The translations under genes were made by a program, and so were the position numbers. Below, piece after piece: positions 11,033-23,393 of a DNA stretch of 64,000 nt (the stretch's first letter is position 1; every line of letters starts with the position of its first letter). Source of the DNA: Apiospora phragmitis (lineage: Eukaryota > Ascomycota > Sordariomycetes > Amphisphaeriales > Apiosporaceae); NCBI GenBank assembly GCA_038363925.1, contig JAQQWL010000004.1:62001-126000 (forward strand), written 5' to 3'. The notes beneath the pieces are model-generated. The model was not told the DNA's origin. It did no database searches and saw nothing but the letters and a program-made list of their open reading frames with translations.

Positions 11033-14000
11033 CTAATCCCAGGATGGACCCATAGTCGCCCCATGTCGTAGCAGGATCCGCATGAATTCGACGTCCATAC
11101 CCTTCCGAACAACCATATAAAGCGCACCAAATGGGCTACCTGCATTGATTTCGGCTTCCCGCCTCCATAAGTTCCACCAAATTGTCCTCGAAGCCATTGC
11201 CGGGCCGTTCTCCCACTCCAACCATAATCCATCAGTTAACTCTTGGTGATATCAGCTCCAAACTCGCTGACGAGGCGACGGAAGATATCGCCCCTGGGGT
11301 TGGTCGTGTGCTTCCTTAGAGTTCTGGAAACAATGCTGGGGTTTCGGGGCCGGGCACCGCGCGACCGGAGCAAATCGACGGCGGCCCAGTTCCCGGCTTC
11401 CATGGCGTAGTCGAGCACCGTTACCCGCAGTTTCCGAGAGTCGTCATAGTAGGAGTCCCTCGTTAAGACTTCAGGGTCTGACAGATCAAGGACGTACTGG
11501 ATGAGCCCGCCAGGGACCTACCGCAAATAATGTGGAGGGGATTTCGCTTGAGATTGTCATACGTGTCAATGTGGGCACCGCTCGCAATGAGAAACCGGAC
11601 GACCTCGGCGGGTGCCTCGAAACACGTTTCCAACAGAACCGAGCGATTTTTCTCGTTAATGGCGTTGACATCGGCACCGCCTTGCACGAGAATCCGCACC
11701 ACGTCGAGCGAGACGACAAGTCTAGTGCACGCCACATGCAGGCACGTGTCGCCTCCAAATTGTGTGGTAATGTTAGCATCAGCGCCATTTTCGAGAAGCA
11801 ACGAAACTAGCTTTGGTTTGGAAAGCTAGCAGGCCTGATCCAGTGTCCGTCTATACATGCGGTGGCCGTACATGTAGTAGCAGCTGTATCCGGATGGCAC
11901 GGTGGCATTTGTGTCACAGCCACGACCAAGAAGGCCACGCAGGACCTCGAAAGCACCGTCGTCGTCGCCCTCATTGTCGTGGTAGATCTTGACATCTTTC
12001 GCATTATTCCACGCAGGCCTGTGAACCATCGAGTTTCGTGCTGTTGATAACCTTGAGGTTTCTAACATGTACAAAGAGTCTCGACGCAAATGCGGATCCT
12101 CCAGCTGGTTCCGCACCTTGTTTTCCCAATCGTCGTATCTATAGCTCCCGCTGTTCAAGTCATTCAGGCCATACATAAAGACGGCTGGCGCACTCCCGTC
12201 CTCAATCAACCCCGATACCGCCTTGGAGTTGGGGTTGAGGCACTCCGAGGAACAGCCTGGTGCATGGTATTGCTGCCACCGCGATGGCCAGATCCAGCGG
12301 TGTATACCCGTCTCCGTCTCGCAACGATGTATCAGCGCCCTTGGAGATGAGATACTCGCAGATTCTCCTGTTGCCGCAACAAGCAGCTATATGAAGGGCA
12401 CTACGGTCTTTTAGCTCACCTTTTACCGCACCAAGCGGCGAACCGAGTTCGACGAGCATTTTGATGATGGCCAATTGATCGAATCGGATGGCCGACTCGA
12501 ACAGCCTGATAGTGAAGCTTACACTCAGCATCACCGATGGGATTGAGATCCAATCGTGTCTTTTTTCGCCGCCACTGTGGTAGCGGTCCTTGATATTGCG
12601 TCCGGACTTATACAAGACACTCTTCATTCCCGTAGGTACACCAGCACCCAACGGAACCGTGGTCCCTCGCTGCAAGAGCTTCTCGACTGTTTGGTTATCT
12701 CCAGCTGCCGCCTCCAAGAAAATGGCTGAAAACCCTTCAGGGCAACACAGCTCGTCGGTTTCGTCGTAGGGTGTGTATTTGTGCCCCTCTGGAAGCGAGG
12801 TGTATTGAACAAGCAGCGCAACGAGCGACCAATCAACGTCAGCGCGGAATGCTGCCCAATCTATCGGCGTCCAGTTGCTCTCATCTTTCAAGCTGGCACA
12901 TGCTTCCGCGGCCAGGAGCCGTTCGGCCACGTCTGCGTTGCCTTTCACGACAGCCCAGAAGAGAGTCTGCTTTGTGGAGACCTACGACGTCTTTCTTCTC
13001 AGCATCGCCTGTCTCCACACCTTTGATACATGTGTCTTCGCCCACGGGAGCGGCGGCAGCGGCATGGGTAAGTAGAAGGTCGATTATTTCCAAGTGCCCA
13101 TATGACGAGGCACTAATCAGGGGTGTCCACCCTTGGTCATCTGCTGCAACTCTTTTTCCTCTCTCTTCCGGTGATAGAAGGCCTGGGCCGCGCACGGGCG
13201 GAGCAAGTCGTCGGTAACAAAGGCTAATATCAAGTCTATAACGTCCTCCTCGACTTGCCGGGCGTGGTCACCCCAGTGCTTGGCCGCATAATCGAGCAGA
13301 CTGAGATCTACCCTCCGTTTCTCGAGGGCCTCGAGACTTTGGCAAGGACCTTCCTCCCGCGTGGTGGAAAAGGACATGTAGCACAGGCATGTCTGGGAAA
13401 TTGAGCCTGCGCGCCGCGGCGGAGCTAAACTCGGGGCGCTTGCGGAAGAAGTCGTACGCCGTCTCGTGGAAGAGGCTGTAAACTCCTTCCGAGTCACAGA
13501 CGACGATGCCCATGCAGCAAGCCTGGAGAAGCTCACCCGGAGTTATCCCATCCAGATCGAAGTCGTTATCACCTAACTCCGTCGCTAGTGCATGTTGAAT
13601 CTCCGATTCAAGTAGAGGACGCTGCGTGTAGCACAGCCATAGAAGCATCTTACATGCAAGGTCTACACTTGCCGCATTGTTAGACATAATCCGAGCCAGT
13701 GTTTCCTGATATATTTTGGTCAGATCGCATCGGTCTTTTTGGAGGAAATTTTTGATCTGGCGGATATTGTTAAGGTTCGACGGGGCGAGGATATCTATCA
13801 TCAGCCGGGCCAACAGAAATCAGGACAATCAAGTCAGTAAATCAGGACGGAGTTTCAGAACCCCCAAGCCTTGGCAGAACTCACATCCCATCTGCATCCT
13901 CGGCAACCTTGTCGATAATAGCCCTCTTGAAGTTCTCGGCTCGGGCCACGCGCTTCTCGATTCCTTGGACTCTTCCCGTAACGTAAAGCTCCAAATCTGC

Positions 14001-15202
14001 GTCTGGTGCCCGAACTTTCAGCTCAGAGCAACAGCCAGTGAGCTCTGCGCGGATATCGGCAAGGTCGCGGCTCGCCGTAAGGATCCGCGCGTCGCTGGAT
14101 GCAGCCTTGGCAATGAACTGAAGGACCTCACGTCTGGCTTCCAGGCCAGTGAGGTCATTAGTGCATTCGTCAAGACCGTCAAGCACGATGAGGAAGCGTG
14201 GATCGGACGGCAGGCATGTATCCAAGAAGATGCGCAATAGTTCATCGAGACGTAGACTGCGCCCGTTTCTTTTCCTGTTTTGGTATTCCTTGCTTTTATC
14301 CAGGTTGGCCAGCACCGCGTCGCTCTCAAGAGCGGCTTGTCGCATGAGGTGGCGGATGATGGCATCTGGCGACTGTGTCCGGGAGTCCCGATGATCGCAG
14401 AAGTGGGAAAGTACGATGGCCCCTGGCGGGCATGATGTGTGCGACAGTTGTCCCTGGATATGAGATATTGCCTGCGACATCAAGACACTCTTTCCACTAC
14501 CCGGTGGTCCTGTGCACCACAGTACAAGCTTTTGTCCTTCCTTGGACTCTATCCAGTCCAGAAATTCAGTCGAGTCAAAGAACCAGGCCCCAGTCCCTTG
14601 ACGCCAGTTCGCCCTGTCTCCTCCGAGGCGCCACGTTTCCATGTCTTCAGGAAATATCCAATCGAGAAGAGCCTGAGTGCCCCGGTCACGTCTCCTGCTT
14701 GCCATGTCGTCCTTGAGCTCCCGCAGGATGCTTCTAGTCTCGACTGCTACCTGATGAGACTTGACGGACACATCCAGAGAGTCGGCAGCCATGAGAGCGA
14801 CAAACACGTCCCGGAACCCTTGCAGCTGCCTGATGAGATCTGCCGACTCGGTATTCTTAAATGGCCACATAAGTGTGTGCCGCTTCTTGATCCTTCCATC
14901 CTCATGGAACAGCCCAGCGAGTCGCCCCTCGCACATTTTCGATGATCTTCCCGCATCTCTCCACTTCATCCTTCGGAATAACTTGCGCCTTTCGCATGAG
15001 GATTGATGCGAGCCCCTCATTTTCCAAGTTCTCCTGGAGTCGTGCCAACACGTCGCGCAGGAGCGACAACGACCGTAGACACTGAAGAACTGTCTCCGGC
15101 GTGGCTGACTTCGGCCACGTACTTGCATGTGAGCTGGATGGTCTGGATTGTGAGACTGACAAGCCCTGCCACTGCCGAGGCAATCGATAAGGGGTCAGAC
15201 AT
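11033..15202 (-). CDS. NACHT-ankyrin NLR-like protein (many frame breaks)
   Basis: The N-terminus MSDPLSIASAVAGLVSLTIQ is the fungal N-terminal STAND domain type. It leads into a NACHT domain with Walker A GPPGSGKS (about 14500) and Walker B FLIVLDGLDEC (about 14190), then a helical region containing YSLFHETAYDFFRKRP. Ankyrin repeats follow from about 13130 to 11040 (for example DDQGWTPLISASSYGHLEII, GDTCLHVACTR, VKGELKDRSALHIAACCGNR). Such proteins are fungal NLR-like receptors acting in non-self recognition or heterokaryon incompatibility. The frame is broken near 15097, 14927, 13357, 13155, 12987 and 12245, with more breaks downstream. The intron after DADGM (GTGAGT donor near 13870) lacks an AG acceptor before FLLARLM. 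It is either a decaying gene or an error-rich consensus; about 1,300 codons in total. Confidence 0.75.
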
Positions 15203-16237
15203 GTTGCGATGATTGGAATGAAAACGATGGTTTTTCGAAGTTGTCCTGCTATTGTTCGCACAAAACTGACATTATTCTCAAAGCTGAAGAGTGGTATGGG
15301 TTAGGTGGTTGAAGTATGAAGAATCTGTCGGAGATATACGTATTCGATCTTAAGGAGCGAGTACGGTTGCCTCGCCCAGAAGAACTCATTTCAGATCGTG
15401 TTACAACCTGAGCAAGGCTCAGCATTATGGCAGTGCAATACGGCCGCCCGGCTGTGCGGGGATGCAAAGCCCAATTAGGCATACTTTGAAAGGTGATTTC
15501 AGCCCAAGATAATAAACAGAAGCGCTCTATTGGGCACGAGGTCTCGTGGAACTGTTCAAAATCCGCCTCCGATTCCGCCTAGCTACACGTCGGCCTGCGT
15601 GATTTGCTCAATTCAGCATTTATATTGGTGGCTTTCTGCGGGCAGGAAATTCCCGTTCCCCTTTCGATTCTTCTCCCCCCCCCTGGAGGATTAACAATCA
15701 ATGATCCGAGGGGCGAACCATGGATGTTTCTTTCTTGATTCGCCGTGTTAGCAAGGGAAGTCGCACAGCCAAGACTGCTACCCCAACAAAGCACCCCTGA
15801 GTAGCGAACCCAGATGTCTACAGGCGGTTCAGACTGACCTAAGCGAGCGGGGGAAACATGTCCCTCTGGTAGTACAGAAGGAAAATTTCTAGGGCTGACT
15901 AAATGGAGACTCGGGGATAACGAAGATGAAGCATTAAATTGGCTCCGGTCCTATAAGCTCCCGACGTTATGATAATCTAAACAAGTAATGCGATATGCCT
16001 TATTCTCCGATGAGATATCCAAGTGTTCGTTCTATCTGGAGGCCCGATGGCGATGATAAAAGGGAGCTGAAGCCCCAGACTGATCAGAAGGAAGAAGAAG
16101 AAAGAGCACCATCGGCAACAACTACAGCATCTTCGAGACCAAGGTATCCAATAACCACAGCCACTGCTACATCCTCGTCAATCCTATCCGTTACAGACCA
16201 CTACTGCTCGCCTCATCTATAACTCCTACCAACCAAC
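15203..16237. other. Intergenic stretch, no gene seen
   Basis: Divergent spacer between the NACHT-ankyrin gene and the alcohol-dehydrogenase relic. A plus-strand ORF at 15995..16222 is low complexity and probably upstream leader of the relic. Confidence 0.4.
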
Positions 16238-16775
16238 ATGCCCAGCTTCGCCGTTTTCAAGGGCCAGAAGGATTCCATCCCCCGCGAGAGCACTACCACT
16301 AAGCCTGATGCGCTCACCGGCGACAGCGTCTACGTGAGAATCACGGCGTCCGGGGTATGCTGAACTGGTTAGCCAACTAACCCACCCGATAAACATTCTT
16401 GCAGAAAGCCAGGTATCTAACAAAGCCCATCTAGATCTCCACCACTTTAGTGGTTCCCAGCTGGTGACGATGTCGGCGCAGCCGCCGTGGGACTTGCTTT
16501 TGCCGGTCTTGGCGTCCCGTGCCGCCACCTACCCTTGTCCGTCGCGTCGGGCAACTTCGAGATCCCGTCCATGCCCCTGACCGAGCGGGAGCATCTGCGT
16601 CCAGGGCAGCCTCGTGGCGCCGCGCCACCTGCACCGGCAGATGCTCGATTTTGCGGCGCGGCACCGCATCGAGCCCATTGTGGAGACGTTTGCCATGAGC
16701 GAGGAGGGCATCAAGACGGCTATGGACAAGTTGAAGCAGGGTGACGTCCATTATTGCGCTGTGCTCACCAACTAG
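16238..16775 (+). pseudogene. Zinc-type alcohol dehydrogenase, internally deleted
   Basis: The ATG at 16238 opens MPSFAVFKGQKDSIPREST and runs to YVRITASG, the usual first 40 residues of fungal GroES-type alcohol dehydrogenases. The next recognisable piece is the C-terminal end in shifting frames: MPLTE, then CVQGSLVAPRHLHRQMLDFA, VETFAMSEEGIKTAMDKLKQ and GDVHYCAVLTN with a stop at 16773..16775. The catalytic zinc ligands and the whole Rossmann fold are missing, so about 200 codons have been lost between two conserved ends, and the remaining part is out of frame. It cannot be functional. Confidence 0.7.
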
Positions 16776-18023
16776 GATGGATACGATGTATATCGCTTGG
16801 ATCACCGAGATTTTAGACGGGGAACAGGCTATGGGACTGTAGTAGCAAGTGGGAATGATGCTGCCGTGCTGGTAGCCGGTGAAGTTGAAGCAACTTGGAA
16901 GCAATGTGGAGTCCGGTTCTTCATTGACCAGTGACCCACTTTGTCCGGCTAGCGGCATCACCCTCAGTTGACAGAGCTAAAGGACATTTGATGCCAGCCC
17001 ATGCTTTCAGAAAGACCTTGGGAGGCTTTTCCATTATAGACTCCATTATTGGGAATAGAGCATCACATGTGAATTTTAAATCAATTGTTGTTCATCTGAG
17101 TTGCTGATGTAGAAGCGTGGATGTGTTGGTAGGAATATTAGTGTTACTGCAGAACAGGCACACGCGTGGAGTGTGGTAGTGCAGTAACTTTTGTATGTAC
17201 GACCCCTGGGCCTCTTGGCCCCCCATTCAATCCAAGCAGGTAGCGGCAGATTTTTTGGTGAGAGGTCACCCAAAAGAACTTGATTTGCACGCGCCAATAG
17301 TCCTGCCAAGCCTCCTAGTTTGGGTAGAAGAAGATTACAGACATCGAAGGATCCAGCTTGGGAAAACATGGTAGCTGCCGATTGCCGACCGGATGGGACC
17401 ACGATGGCCCGGCATCCAATGAGATTGCCCACAGAACGATGCCGGCGCCAGATCGCCAAGTCTTCCAAGAAAGAGGTCGCCATTTGCTTCAATTTGCTCC
17501 AACTCAAACTGGACAACTGGCGAGACAGGACGAGGGTTTCTGTCGCACATGCGACATGCGGGCGCGCGCCTTTGGATGATTGATCCAGGCGTAGATTGGG
17601 CTTGGGCTAGGCCTGCCGCACAATGTGGTCTAGCTGGGCCGCTAGAGGCTGGAGTTGGCGTCGTCGCATGGTGGACGTGCAATCAAACTTCCCGCATTCC
17701 CACCTTGGCCAGACCTTTAAAAAATACAATAACAATGAAATCAATAGTCTGCTGCATGAGCAGAGAAAAGAGCACCTGAGAGAGGCCTCTTCTCTGTTTG
17801 CTGCTAACCTTATGATGACGACGTCGCACAGCGGGCTTTGTGTTCATCGTCATTTCTCGTCCACCACACAACACAACAACACTCTGCCACCACTCGCCGA
17901 CTTCCAGACCACTAACCTTGAGGATTTCCTCCATCCATCACCAAACCAGAGTTACTCGATTAATCTGATCTATCTTCGCGTCGTGCGCGACAGTGCAATT
18001 GACTTCTGAACGGCGCGCCCAAG
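16776..18023. other. Intergenic stretch, PNS1 upstream region
   Basis: No exon supported. The last few hundred bases before 18024 are C-rich and pyrimidine-rich, as is common in fungal 5' leaders. Confidence 0.45.
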
Positions 18024-19844
18024 ATGTCGTACAATCCGTCTGGGCAGGCAAATGGATATTACAACCAGCCGCCACCTCAACAACAGGGTTACTACCAACA
18101 GCAGCCACCCCAGCAGCCCTACGGCCAACAACAACCACCTTATGGCCAGCCGCCGCCGCAGCAGCAGGCATATGCCACGGATGGCCATGAGAAGATGACA
18201 TTTGACCAGACTTTCAAGGTCGAGAAGCCCAAATGGAATGACCTCTGGGCTGGCATCCTGGTCCGTGCTCCTCTCCGTTCTCATGTTGTTCTCTCTCATG
18301 TCCCATCACTTCATCATCTACTTCACTTCATGTCATACATGTCGCCAGTAGTGGCATTCAATTGCTAACCCTGCCTCGCAGTTCCTGCTCGTCTGCGCCG
18401 GCTTCGTCGTCGTCTCGGCCTTTTCGCTGCAAGGCTACAGCGCCACCAAGCGCTTCAATGGCGGCGGCATCTACGACGGCGCCCAGGCCGTCGGCCTCAA
18501 CACCAACACCATCGTGCTGTTCCTCTTCGTCCTCTGCGTCGCCCTGGTCTTCAGCTACGCCTACGTCTGGTGCGCCCGCCTCTTCCCCAAGCAGTTCATC
18601 TGGATCACCGGCATCCTCAACATCGTCTTCGGCCTGGTCACGGCCATCTACATGCTGGCGCGCCACTACTACTCGGCGGCATCGTGTTCCTCATCTTCGT
18701 CGCCTTCCTCATCTTCGCCTTCATCACCTGGATCCCGCGCATCCCCTTCAGCGCCCTCATGCTCAAGACCTCGGTCGACGTCTCCAAGAGCTACGGCCAC
18801 GTCTACCTGGTCAGCTTCCTCGGCGGCCTGCTGGCGACCGCGCTGGCCGCCTGGTATAGCATCACCTTCGTCGCCGTCTACGCCAAGTACCAGCCGGGCC
18901 AGAACCCGGCCTGCCGCGAGGGCGTCGGTGGCTGCAGCTCCGCCAAGGTCACCGGCCTGCTGGTCTTCGTCACGTTCGCCATGTATTGGATCTCCGAGTG
19001 GCTGAAGAACACCATCCACACCTCCATCTCGGGCGTCTACGGGTCCTGGTATTTCCATCCCCACAGCCCGCCGTCTGGTGCTACCCGGGGGGCCTTGAAG
19101 CGATCCTTGACCTACAGCTTCGGCAGCATCAGTCTTGGCAGCTTGGTCGTGGCCATCATCAACTTCCTTCGACAGGTCTGCTCCATGGCACAGAGGCAAG
19201 AAGCTGCCGATGGCAACATCCTCGGCTCCATCATGTTCTGTGTCTTGGGTTGCTTCATCGGGCTTCTGGATGTAAGTCATTTCCACAAAATATCCCTTGG
19301 ACTACTACCACATGGCTAACCCTTCGCGTAGTGGGCTGTTCAATTCCTGAACCGATATGCCTTCTCCTACATTGCGCTCTACGGAAAGGCCTACATCCCT
19401 GCCGCCAAAGACACCTGGAAGTACGTATCGAATGCTAGCCGTGTCCCGCACGAATCAAGTAAACATGCTAACCTGTCTGCGTATCATAGTATGATCAAGC
19501 AGCGCGGAATCGACGCCCTCGTCAATGAGTGTCTGATCGGCCCCGTGCTCAGCATGGGCGCCACGTTTGTCGCGTATGCCTGTGCCCTGATGGCCTATCT
19601 GTACATGGTCTTCACCCACCCGGCCTACAACGCGGATGGTACCTACACACCCGTGGTCGTGGCCATCGCCTTCCTGATCGGCCTGCAGATCTGCAACATC
19701 TTCACCACCCCCATCAGCAGCGGCATCGACACCATCTTTGTCGCGGCGGCGTGGCAGCCCGAGGTCCTGTACCGCGAGCACCCGGAGCTGTACCAGGCCA
19801 TGGTCCAGGTGTACCCGCAGGTGCAGCAGGCTATCCATCCTTGA
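18024..19844 (+). CDS. PNS1: Choline transporter-like protein PNS1
   Basis: Four exons: 18024..18260, 18382..19271, 19332..19420 and 19490..19844. With one missing base restored near 18678 the product is 523 aa, the usual size. The N-terminus is a Gln/Pro/Tyr-rich cytoplasmic tail (QQQGYYQQQPPQQPYG), followed by the conserved DLWAGIL, about ten membrane segments, and the CTL-family core FLIFVAFLIFAFITWIPRIP and ALYGKAYIPAAKDTWN. PNS1/CTL proteins are plasma-membrane transporters related to choline carriers, though yeast Pns1 has no proven choline transport. The frame break lies at CACTACTACTCGGCGG, where homologues read YYSAGIVF. The branch point TTGCTAACC is visible in intron 1. Confidence 0.92.
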
Positions 19845-20209
19845 GGGCATGCATGAAGCTAGACTTTTGTCAAAGGTTGTGATGGTGTCACAGAGGAAAC
19901 TGTTAGCAGCGCAGCAATCATTCATGGAAGTTTATTGGTTCAAAGTACCATTTCCTATGGCGAGTCCCATTCGCGTTTTGGTACCCGGCAAAATAGCATA
20001 ATACAAATCGAGGTTCAAAAATCAATTCTATGATGATGTTCAATTGCCGTGTACGTGGGACCTGGCAAAATGTGTATAAGTTGGCGCAAAGGCAGGCCAC
20101 GTGCCCTACGAGTCAAGTAGGTATTGGTATTAAAAAGTTGAGCAAGTTAAACTACTAACAGCAAGAAAAAAAAAGAAAAACAAAACGAAAACAATAAACT
20201 TCCACGCCA
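19845..20209. other. Convergent intergenic spacer
   Basis: 3' sides of PNS1 and the minus-strand coiled-coil gene; no feature seen. Confidence 0.4.
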
Positions 20210-21907
20210 CTAACAAACATCCGGAACAACAACGAGCGAGATTACCAGCGGAAGAGCCCCTTGGGAAGGACTTTCCCCACTGCTCGAACAGAATACCACC
20301 CGCGGAGATGCAGAGGAAAAAATGATAGAACCGAAGATGATACCGGCGACCAAGGCCCAAAAAACCCGCCACCCCCGCTCGAGGTAACGGTTCAGCCACG
20401 GGTCGTTGCTCCAGGTCCGGTCTCCTCCGGGCCCCCGCACCGTCTGGACGGTCCGACCCCCTGCCGTGGTCGGGGCCGTGCCCCCCTGCTCCAGCCCCGG
20501 GCGCCCGGGGAGCGGGCCGATGTCCACGCCCCTCCTGTTCGCCTCCGTGATCGCGACACCCTGGTCGGCCACCGTCGCCCGGACTTGGGTGATGTCTGCC
20601 TGCATTCGGCCAATGTCCCCCTGCATGTTCGCGAGCGCGTTGCGCTGTTCCTCGGTGGCCGGCTGTTGTTGTTGTTGGTTATTGTTGGAGTTCTGGTTAG
20701 CAGCGGCGGCGGCGTTGTTCTCCAAGGCGGTGAGACGTCCGGCGTGGGCCTGCAGCTGCGTGCCGTGCGCTGTGCTCTCCGCTTGCAGGCGGCGGAGCTC
20801 GGCGTGGCACCGCTCGGCGTGCTCCTGGCCCATGCCGCAAGCGTTGCCGTTGCCGTTGCCGTTGCCGTCGTTGCCGTTGCCGTCGTTGCCGTTGCCGTCG
20901 TTGCCGCCGCCGGGGTTGGTGGTGACTGGGTCGCGCCGCTCGGGGGTGTCGTTGCCACCGGCGTTATTGTCTGAAGCGGAGGGGCCGCCAGTGGAGCTGG
21001 TGCCGCTGCCGCCCGCACCACCAGTGCCCTGGGCAGGGTCGGCTTTGCTCGCCTTCTTCTTCCTCCCGAACCGGATTTTCTCTAGCACGCCGTGGAGGCC
21101 TTTACTCACCGAGTTGAAAGTACCGACAAGCTCCGTCCCGGCGGCGGCGGCGACGGCGGCGGCGATGACGTTGATGGCGGTTTACGCTTCCTTTTTGGAA
21201 ACGCCCAGCGCCTTGGACAATTCTGGTATTTCCATACCCAATACTTCCAGAACATCCCTCGGCGACATCTTATCGAGGCTGGGACCGACACCACCAGCAG
21301 GGGCTTTCTCCTTTTCTTTCTCCAGTGCCTCTACTGTTTCCAAATACTTAAGCAGGGTCTGAGATGCGCTCATGTCCCCATCCCCCACTGGAAAATCCGG
21401 TAGACCATGTTCTCTCAACCGCTGCGCCAAGCCAATTCTGTTAAGGGTCCCTTCTGCTATCTCAGAATCCGATCCGCCGCTATTCGTCGTCGATGGATCC
21501 TCCAGACTGGGATCATCCGGCGTACTGACCTGGCTGAGATCACTGGCTCCTGGCCACAGTACTCGTTCAGTCCCTTTACTATTGTCGCCCCCGCTGGGCG
21601 TCGAAGCGCCAGGGGGGGTCCCTAGGTCGCTATCCCGGAACCGATTTCCAGGGCTGGGGGTGTAACCGGGACGCCTTCGATAATGGACGTGTTTATGTTG
21701 ACCAGCGCAGTGAGCGGGGGCTCGGAGTTTCCGGTCAGCTCGCGGTCGCGGTCTGATGTCCAGGCGCTGCTGCTGCTGGTGTTCCCGAAGTGAGGCGACG
21801 ACCAATTTCCTGCGGGCGTGGACGGCTCGCCGCCCGCGTTGCTGTAAAACGACTGGTGCTGACAATGAGGGATGCTCTTTGGTGGTAAAGTTGCAGTAGG
21901 TAGTCAA
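20210..21907 (-). CDS. Asn/Gly-rich coiled-coil membrane protein, unknown
   Basis: Coding sequence runs from about 21840 to 20210. In order it has a Ser/Pro-rich part, LRQ-type helices (LNRIGLAQRLREHGLPDF and MSPRDVLEVLGMEIPELSKA), a basic FGRKKK, repeated NDGNG units, a coiled coil with poly-Gln (about 20800-20600), and a C-terminal membrane segment (VFWALVAGIIFGSIIF). An in-frame TAA at 21182..21184 splits KKEA from TAINVIAAAV. It could be bypassed by a 78-nt GT..AG intron with a poor GTGAG acceptor, or it is a real stop. One base appears missing near 21640, and no ATG was found for the first frame. The C-terminus after the membrane segment may also be shifted in a T run. Function unknown; tail-anchored topology is inferred. 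Confidence 0.5.
20841..20910. repeat. Minisatellite encoding NDGNG repeats
   Basis: Tandem 15-base units of the type GTTGCCGTTGCCGTC, read on the minus strand as repeated Asn-Asp-Gly-Asn-Gly. It lies inside the coiled-coil gene and keeps the frame. Confidence 0.8.
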
Positions 21908-22154
21908 GGTTGGAACAGAATTAAGAGTTGCTTGCCCTTATTATATTCATTATGAGGTCCCCCCATTGGGGACTTCTTTGATGGGTATATTCACCAAAAA
22001 GGTCGTTATGCACAGTTTCTTTGTTTGAACCACGACTCTTTGTTGGGCCGTTTCATCCACGTCCACCGCCCCAAAGAACCTGTTTCTACTCTACCATGGT
22101 GCCGGAGTTTCAAAGAGCAATGTCTCCAACACCCCTGTCTTGTCTTCTATCTAT

Positions 22155-22821
22155 CTATGATTGGTTCTCAGTACAGGGACCGTCATGTAACACCACATGC
22201 TCCGGGATGACGTTGTTCGCAAAGCGGGCCTGCACCAGCACCGTCTGCTCGTTGCTGGGGAACTCGGTGAAGTGCCCGCGCAGCGTGCTCGTGTTCTGCA
22301 TGTCCGCGGCGATGATGACCGACGAGGCCAGCGTGCCCGGCATCACGTAGGCCACGTTGATCTGCGGGCAGGTCGGCAGCTTGTTCCCCAGGAAGTCGAT
22401 GCAGTCGGGGTCTATGGACGGGGCCGGCGCCGTGATCCGGATCAGCCCGTTCATGACCATGGTCAATCTGTAGATTGGTTAGAACACATAAGGTGTTTTT
22501 ATATTTCATTTATACTCTGAGCGAAAGAGGGGGAGGGAGCGAGAGCGAGAGAAGCTTACTGTATGGCCGGAGCCCATGCTTCGCCGGGCGTCGTGTCGGG
22601 CTCAATGATGGACCATGTAGCACTCGTGGTATTGCCGATGAAGTAGTTCCAGGCCGACATGGCCTGGTGGGCACGGATGCGTTGAGTTGCCAACATTCCA
22701 GCACCGAGACCAGGTCGCGCGAAGCCAGCGCTGTGATGTTGAGGGGATTGTAACTGGCCGCTCTGGATTCGAGGGGGCTAAGAGAAAGAGCGACGGCTAT
22801 ACGCTTCAGGATGTGGTGCAT
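22155..22821 (-). CDS. Small secreted protein, fungal-specific
   Basis: Two exons: 22560..22821 and 22155..22467 (GTAAGC donor, CAG acceptor, phase matches through a split Gln codon). The start MHHILKRIAVALSLSPLESR looks like a signal peptide. It is followed by LVSVLECWQLN and, after one missing base at about 22683, by MSAWNYFIGNTTSATWS. Exon 2 encodes MVMNGLIRITAP and a Cys-containing stretch ending DGPCTENQS. The product is about 190 aa, without a membrane anchor. The LECWQL motif occurs in many unnamed fungal secreted proteins; no function is known to me. Confidence 0.62.
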
Positions 22822-23393
22822 CTTGAGGGAGGGGAGGTGAGAGGAGGAGTCGGTATAGTAAAGAGCGTGGTTTGGGCTCGCCAGAAGATTGAAGTCAAGC
22901 CTTGATAGCAAAGCGAATGAGACTGATGAGAGGGGAAGGGCCTTCCATGGACGGGTGCGGTATAATAAGACAGTCGGTCGGTGTGGTATGTGTCACACCA
23001 ACTAGAACGCCACGGGCATCGATAGGACGACGGACATCCGGCATGACAAGGGACGCAGCATCCAAGCGCACCCATAAATCCCGTAATCGGAGCGCTAATG
23101 TCAGCCACCATAGAAGCGACGGCATAAGAAAATGTCTTACCACGGAAAAATAAAGGAATGCCTGACGCCTCTAGTGTCATTGCGCTGCCACTCCTTCAAT
23201 CCTACTAAAGGTGCCACCACTTGGACATGACCTGACAAGTACTTATATTCAGTTCGTAATAACGTATACACTATATACACACTCCGGATTTTGTCCTCGG
23301 TTCCATCTCGGAACACGACACCTCTTTCGTACAAAGCACGCGCCTGCGCAGGAACAGTGAACGCTCGAATCCCAGTGAACGCTCGAATCCCAG
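22822..23393. other. Intergenic stretch with short direct repeat
   Basis: No gene. A perfect 18-base direct repeat (AGTGAACGCTCGAATCCC, two copies) lies at about 23356..23392, just after the stop of the neighbouring receptor gene. Confidence 0.5.

Noticed and set aside
18669..19286. 205-codon minus-strand ORF, Asp/Glu/Gly-rich
   Set aside because: Antisense of PNS1 exon 2; composition is typical of shadow frames.
20406..21362. 318-codon plus-strand ORF
   Set aside because: Antisense shadow of the GC-rich, repeat-containing minus-strand coiled-coil gene; no start context or motif.
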